Shown in pieces: positions 18,293 to 22,705 of a stretch of DNA of 22,705 nt. Origin of the DNA: Pleurotus ostreatus/Saccharomyces cerevisiae fusant (taxonomy: Eukaryota > Opisthokonta); NCBI GenBank assembly GCA_024196135.1, contig JAMQCK010000447.1, positions 1-22,705 of the forward strand, given 5' to 3'. A program made the position numbers and the translations under genes. The notes beneath the pieces are model-generated. The model searched no databases. It worked only from the letters and a program-made list of their open reading frames with translations, and was not told the DNA's origin. Position 1 is the stretch's first letter; each line of letters begins with the position of its first letter.

Positions 18293-20800
18293 ATGCGCTC
18301 CCAGGCCTCAGTCAGCATCGCTACACACACCCTGCACTCTGACCCGCGCCATAACATGTCAATTTCCATGTCCGAATACCCAGTCTCGCTCCCAGATCGG
18401 ACAGCCGAGTCCTCACACGGCGCCCAACAGCGCATGCGCTCCCCCGGCGCGTTACCCATCCCCAATGCTCCCTCGACGAGCGGTTGGAAGCCCATGCCCA
18501 TGCAGGACTACTTGGTGGCGATCAACCGTCTACCCCCGCCTGCATCAACACAACATGCGGCGCCCTCGCGGCGACCGTCAGTCACGGGCCCACCGCGGCC
18601 GCCCCGTCTAGATACTGGTCGCCTCCCGGTCGTGTCGCCGTCTGCGACTCCCCAGATGCAGGAACGCTGCAAGATGTCCGTCAGCACGGGCATACCGAGG
18701 CCACTGCCAGCGGTCCCCCCGGGCATGCCGATGTCGCCTTGTGCTAATATGGCACAGCCCGCGCCTGCGGAAGCCGGCCCATCTTCATCTCCCCTCGTCC
18801 CTCCCCCACCTCCCCCAGCTCTCCCGCAGACCAGCGTGACGCCTGTCGGCCACCTCGATGCCCAGTTCGCGAAACTTGTCGTCGCGTCACCGCAACCCAT
18901 ACATGCGCGCCAGCAGCAGCCACCGCAGCTCATGCAGCAGAACTCGGAGCCTTCGTCACCGGAGACGCCAGTTATCGCCAACAGCGGGTACTTGTCGCCC
19001 CCGCCTGGTCCACGACCGCTCCCTGCTGTCCCATCGCCCCCACCATTACTGGCGCCGACCCCCTTGCGGTTAGGTGCGAGGCCAGGGCCGGGACCATCTG
19101 CGATGAGGCAGGCCGAAGTTCGTGATCACCTTGACACGAACTGGCAGACTCAGGTAGCGGGGCCATCGGGATCGGTCTCCACCTCCAACACCCCTCCCAA
19201 GCTGGCAAATCCCACCGAGCGCGTGCGATTCTCGCACGCGCGCTCGCGCAGCGATCAATCAGAGATGTTTCGCGACGACGTCTCTATCCGACCCAAGTCG
19301 ATACGCCGGCGACAGTCCTTCACTAGCAACATCACCGACTTATCGTACGCATCGGATAGTGACGAGACGGACACGGGATATAATGAGGACGAGGACGAGG
19401 GCTTACATCGTACGCTTGGCGACATGGGCGTGCTATCGTCCCCCGTCTCGGATCGCACGGTCGACTCGCCGCTGCATCGCCATCCACGCGAGGTCGAGGT
19501 GGAGGACGAGGGCGCACACCCTGCCGACGTGGTCAACGACGACGCGATGACTGAGTTCGGACCAAGTCCTATCAGCACCCGGCCGCTCTCGACGCTCGTC
19601 TTCAGCAACATCTCGCCCGCCGTCGACGACTTCGACAATGGCTACTCGCCCTACTCCTCCCGCAGCTCCTCCCCGCTGTCGCCCATTCGCTACGCGCCGC
19701 AGGTCGACTCAGACGACGAGTTTGCCGACGGCGCGGGCTCGGATGCGGACTCAGATGTTTCCTCTATCATGTTTGGCGACAATCCCAGTCCTACGTCGGG
19801 CAGCCCTGTCGACGAGTCGCCAACGTCGCCCATCCGCCTACCCACCCGTGCGCGGCGGCGCAAGTCGTACAGCGCGAGCACGCGTTCGCGGCGAAGCCTT
19901 TCCTCGACGCGCCGCGAGCCACCTATCCCGCGCCGGCGCGTGCGCCCGTCCGCGAGGCGCTCGCACTCGGTCGGCAGCCGCGATGACCTCTCGTTCACCT
20001 CGCGGCGCACGAGCACGTTCGCGGCCGGCCTCCGCGACGACTTTGGCGGGCGGTACGCGGGGAGCGCGTTCCAGGTCGACTATGACACGCCGAGCACTGC
20101 GTCGACGGATCATTCTCATCAACCGTTGCTCGCGCCTGTACGTGCGCCGGAGGCGGAAAAGGAGAAGGTCGGCCCGCCGAGCTCGTTCATGAAATTTGCG
20201 CCGCAGCTGGCAGAGGGGGGCGTCGTGGGGAGCATCACGTATGTGACGACGGGCGGGAAGGCGAAGGCACGGGGGCGGTCGGCGTCGCGCGAGCGGAAGG
20301 GCCAGCAGGAGGGGGAGAACTCGAAGGAGCGCGAGGAGAAGAAGAAGAAACGTGGGCGCGGCGTCATGGGGCTCTCCATGGGCCTCACCGGCGGCGGGAA
20401 GGAGAAGGAGGGCCGCGACCGCAGCGCGTCGGGCTCCATCCCACCCCCGCCACCAGCGTCTGCGCCCATCGGCTCCCGCGTCGCCGCGCAGATCCACATG
20501 ATGGACTCCGCCGTGTACCATGGCAGCGACGCATACCACGACGATGCCGCGCATGCGCACTACGTCGACACGGACGGCTACCCGACGCAGCCCTTGCCAG
20601 GCATCAAGTACGCGACGACGCGGCACGCCGTGAGCCGCTCGCGCTCGGGCCTGAGCATCGACACCGCGCACTCGGGCGCGTCGTCCGCGGAGAGCTGGCG
20701 CTACGGCTCGCGCGAGGAGCTCTTCCGGCAAAAGGAGGCTTCCAAGGGCGAGGAGGTGCGGTTGAATAAGGAGGATATGTATCGGGTCGTGAATCGATAG
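18293..20800 (+). CDS. Large intrinsically disordered Pro/Ser/Arg-rich protein, function unknown
   Basis: A continuous 835-codon frame; no family recognised. Residues 1-300 are Pro-rich with polyproline (about 169-174) and two copies of PRPLPAVP (135-142 and 240-247), which fit the class I SH3 ligand pattern [RK]xxPxxP. Residues 300-350 have basic Ser sites (RRRQSF). An acidic block (355-370) and many SP/TP sites follow. Residues 516-575 are Arg/Ser-rich (RRRKSYSAS, RRSHSVGS), 643-655 hold a short ordered-looking GSITYVTTGG, and 655-690 are strongly basic (KEREEKKKKRGRG, possible nuclear signal). The tail has GSREELFRQKEASKGEE. This suggests a phosphorylated scaffold or adaptor. The given start is the first ATG of the unspliced frame; ATG at 18356 has a better context (A at -3) and would give 814 aa. 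Upstream in-frame extension is also possible. Confidence 0.8.
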   Translation: MRSQASVSIATHTLHSDPRHNMSISMSEYPVSLPDRTAESSHGAQQRMRSPGALPIPNAPSTSGWKPMPMQDYLVAINRLPPPASTQHAAPSRRPSVTGPPRPPRLDTGRLPVVSPSATPQMQERCKMSVSTGIPRPLPAVPPGMPMSPCANMAQPAPAEAGPSSSPLVPPPPPPALPQTSVTPVGHLDAQFAKLVVASPQPIHARQQQPPQLMQQNSEPSSPETPVIANSGYLSPPPGPRPLPAVPSPPPLLAPTPLRLGARPGPGPSAMRQAEVRDHLDTNWQTQVAGPSGSVSTSNTPPKLANPTERVRFSHARSRSDQSEMFRDDVSIRPKSIRRRQSFTSNITDLSYASDSDETDTGYNEDEDEGLHRTLGDMGVLSSPVSDRTVDSPLHRHPREVEVEDEGAHPADVVNDDAMTEFGPSPISTRPLSTLVFSNISPAVDDFDNGYSPYSSRSSSPLSPIRYAPQVDSDDEFADGAGSDADSDVSSIMFGDNPSPTSGSPVDESPTSPIRLPTRARRRKSYSASTRSRRSLSSTRREPPIPRRRVRPSARRSHSVGSRDDLSFTSRRTSTFAAGLRDDFGGRYAGSAFQVDYDTPSTASTDHSHQPLLAPVRAPEAEKEKVGPPSSFMKFAPQLAEGGVVGSITYVTTGGKAKARGRSASRERKGQQEGENSKEREEKKKKRGRGVMGLSMGLTGGGKEKEGRDRSASGSIPPPPPASAPIGSRVAAQIHMMDSAVYHGSDAYHDDAAHAHYVDTDGYPTQPLPGIKYATTRHAVSRSRSGLSIDTAHSGASSAESWRYGSREELFRQKEASKGEEVRLNKEDMYRVVNR

Positions 20801-21111
20801 TGAGGAGGGTGGATGGATTTCGCTGGCGTGTGGTGGAGGGTGGATGTTGGATCTGGAATTCTGTCTTGTGTGTGCATACGTACTGTAATGGCGCGAGCCG
20901 ATGTAATTTATTGAAGCTATCCTTCTGTTCTCTACTACTACTTACGTTGTCAATACCAGGCTCCCGTACTCTTGTTCCTTTCGGTTGCAGAAAGGTGCGA
21001 GAACTTGCGGCATGCACTTGTGAGCCTTTGATGGCCTATGTCGCGAGAGCGATCATCGACGCTTGGTTACGCATGCAGCGCACAGGACCCTGGAGTATCA
21101 TCTTTAGTGCC
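20801..21111 (+). other. 3' region of the 835-aa gene
   Basis: About 310 bp between the stop codon at 20800 and the tRNA terminator. TGTGTGTGCATACGTACTGTAA (about 20867-20888) and TGTAATTTATTG (20901-20912) are TG/TA-rich, as fungal 3'-end signals often are. No exact AATAAA is present. Confidence 0.4.
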
Positions 21112-21117
21112 AAAAAA
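21112..21117 (-). terminator. RNA polymerase III terminator of tRNA-Ala
   Basis: The minus strand has a run of six T, starting 10 nt after the last base of the tRNA. This is the usual Pol III stop signal. Confidence 0.8.
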
Positions 21118-21126
21118 CGAAAGTCA

Positions 21127-21211
21127 TGGACCCGCGGGGAGTTGAACCCCGGACCTCTCGCATACTCCTCGAAGGTGCAAAGCGAGCGTGCTACCGCTGT
21201 ACCACAAGCCC
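21127..21211 (-). tRNA. tRNA-Ala (anticodon UGC) with a 13-nt intron
   Basis: An 85-nt gene on the minus strand that folds fully. The acceptor stem is GGGCTTG with CGGGTCC, and the discriminator is A. The third pair is G3:U70, the identity element of tRNA-Ala. D arm: GTAC-AGCGGTA-GCAC. Anticodon stem CTCGC/GCGAG; anticodon TGC at 21179-21177, followed by A37. A 13-nt intron (21175-21163) sits after position 37, the standard place for eukaryotic nuclear tRNA introns. Variable loop AGGTC; T arm CGGGG-TTCAACT-CCCCG, with GGTTCAACTCC as the B box. No CCA is encoded, as usual in eukaryotes. It would decode GCA, and GCG/GCC/GCU by wobble when modified. There is a weak D-stem pair (A-C). Confidence 0.93.
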
Positions 21212-22705
21212 ATATGCTTCATTCCCTCTCTGTCACACACAGCCGTCGCGCACTAGAATGACTTTGAATATGGAGAACGGAGCCTTCCTTTCGTCGGAGA
21301 TACTGTTGCAAGAAGCATGCTGACAGGGAATAATTCGGAATCACTTAGTTGGCGGGCAGTAAAGGTGCGACGAGAATCGAAATCTGGTAATTCACTCATA
21401 GTGTATGCCTTGCCTCAACAGCGACAATAGCCAGCGGCGAGAATTCAAGTCTATCGTATACAAATAACACCGTATGTCAGTAGAGACGCCCAAAGCGCTT
21501 GAGCGTTCGAGTCGCAATTCCAAAGCGCGCTCGAGTTGCCATCGCACCTTCGTCATGATGTGCAATGTTCCACTTTCCGATGTATCTGACTTGTAATCAG
21601 GCGCGCTCATCGGCGATTGGCCTACTGCATTCGATACAAGGCACTCGAGCAGCACTGCTGGTGGCCAGCAGCGGACGAGCGCCAGCGTCACAGCGAGTCA
21701 CGTTAAAGTTGAACTTCTCACGTGACCGTCACTGTTGAACCAGCTCGCGCGGCACCGAACCAGGCCCAGGATCAACTGCGCGTGTGCCCGCCAGACGAGC
21801 GCGATGATCTTCGCCTGTTTGTCTGTTTACTCGCAGCATGCGTGAGGGGCGACTCCGAGTGCGAGTTGACGGGATGTAGGGGGATGTGCAGCGGGGCATG
21901 GGGCGTAGACGGAACCTAGCCGCTTGGTTGAATATCGCGAGGTGAAAATCGGGAGGGACTTGTGTGCGTCAGGCCGCAGCGGTATAGAGTCTTAAGTTTG
22001 AGAGGTATGCCGAGGTGAATTCGCTGGACTTGGACGTGGCGTGAGCTGGCGGTGGCGGCGTGCTAGTGGACTCAATGGATGGCCCGATGACTCCTGATAT
22101 GGGCGCCCTTGTGCGTTATTATAGAAGGCGCTGCATCAAGGCGTCGTTAACATCGACAGCGACTGCAGAATCAAGTCGATTGTCGTCGCGAGGGTCAAGC
22201 TGGCTGGGACGTGCCACAAAACGATGTTTGAGGAAAGGGTGCGATTGTATCAGAGACGACAGCGAATGAAAAGAAGAAACCAGCCACGAAGAGTTGAGCG
22301 TGGGGATCGAGGACAAACTGTATAGGCATCGCGCAGTGTAGTCAAAGCCGCCTCGAGGGCGCTATCGAGCTATACCGGCGGCAGGTCGCGGTAATCGATG
22401 GGTCCGCGACACCCTTTGTGCCAGATTGGTCCAACCTCTACGCGGCAAGCAGACGATGCGAGCCGGACCATACACAGCTGATGATCACTGGTGCACATGC
22501 TATCGCGTCAGCGACCCATAGTGTATACCCACTCACTACCATAGACTCTAGCATCGGCTTTCGGACCTGTGTGGCCACGGGCATGTATTGTCTGCTGTGC
22601 AAACGAACTTTGCGAGGTGCCGACGAGATCGATATGCGACCGCCCGCCTGATATGCGCGTGCTGGGAGGTGATGCTGAGAAGCCTCAGGTGGACAACTTG
22701 CCGCC
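21212..22705. other. Right-end region without a recognised gene
   Basis: About 1.5 kb with only short, unremarkable open frames. The first part upstream of the tRNA should carry its 5' flank. An imperfect duplication is seen around 21490-21545 (CCAAAGCGC...TCGAGT...GC twice). The E-box and TTGAAC elements at 21698-21741 are noted separately. Confidence 0.5.
21698..21741 (+). promoter_or_regulatory. Two TCACGT...TTGAAC elements, one with palindromic TCACGTGA
   Basis: TCACGT (21698-21703) is followed after 5 nt by TTGAAC (21709-21714). Then TCACGTGA (21718-21725) is followed by TTGAACC (21735-21741). This is the same order and orientation as at 14803-14823. The function is unknown; the CACGTG core suggests a bHLH factor. 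Confidence 0.35.

Noticed and set aside
18282..18611. 109-codon frame starting at the splice junction ATG
   Set aside because: It overlaps the 835-aa gene in another phase and has no domain; it is treated as a possible upstream ORF, not a gene.
20800..21261. 153-codon plus-strand frame
   Set aside because: It crosses the tRNA-Ala gene and its terminator, which explain the conserved sequence there.
1..22705. CRISPR arrays, insertion sequences, LTR pairs, rRNA genes or viral genes
   Set aside because: None seen; the sequence is eukaryotic and no regularly spaced repeats, long terminal repeats, transposase or reverse-transcriptase motifs were found by eye.

Overview
The window is nuclear DNA of a filamentous basidiomycete, probably an Agaricomycete. 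The evidence is high GC content, small genes broken by many short introns (mostly 48-125 nt, GT-AG with CTAAC-like branch sites), encoded proteins that read like Agaricomycete orthologues, and a eukaryotic tRNA-Ala gene with a 13-nt intron. There is no sign of a bacterial operon, a CRISPR array or an intact transposon. All spliced models were built by hand; each closes with a total length divisible by three.

Layout, left to right. (1) 1-281 (-): first 93 codons of a D-isomer-specific 2-hydroxyacid dehydrogenase, cut by the window edge. (2) 928-3876 (-): a 13-exon secreted histidine acid phosphatase resembling lysophosphatidic acid phosphatase type 6 (ACP6). (3) 4848-6782 (+): a 7-exon 12-TM MFS transporter, divergent from the phosphatase across about 970 bp. 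(4) 7441-9820 (+): DCP1, the mRNA decapping activator, as a long 721-aa form with a C-terminal trimerisation-like segment. (5) 10926-12155 (+): an intronless coding region for a coiled-coil protein with a degenerate J-like C-terminal domain, behind a clear TATA box and a 5'UTR intron. (6) 12436-13635 (-): a 7-exon SAM-dependent methyltransferase, convergent with gene 5. (7) About 13.75-17.4 kb: no convincing gene. (8) 18293-20800 (+): an 835-aa disordered, Pro/Ser/Arg-rich protein with a spliced leader. (9) 21127-21211 (-): tRNA-Ala(UGC). (10) 21212-22705: nothing convincing.

The genes do not form an obvious pathway or cluster; this looks like ordinary housekeeping plus lineage-specific fungal gene content. 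The points most worth a second look are: three GC-AG introns, two of them frame-neutral and stop-free and both in the methyltransferase; an 18-nt microexon that encodes the SAM-binding glycine motif; two copies of an SH3-ligand-like octapeptide encoded by almost entirely different synonymous codons; the ambiguous 5' end of the 835-aa gene; and a repeated TCACGT...TTGAAC arrangement in otherwise featureless DNA.
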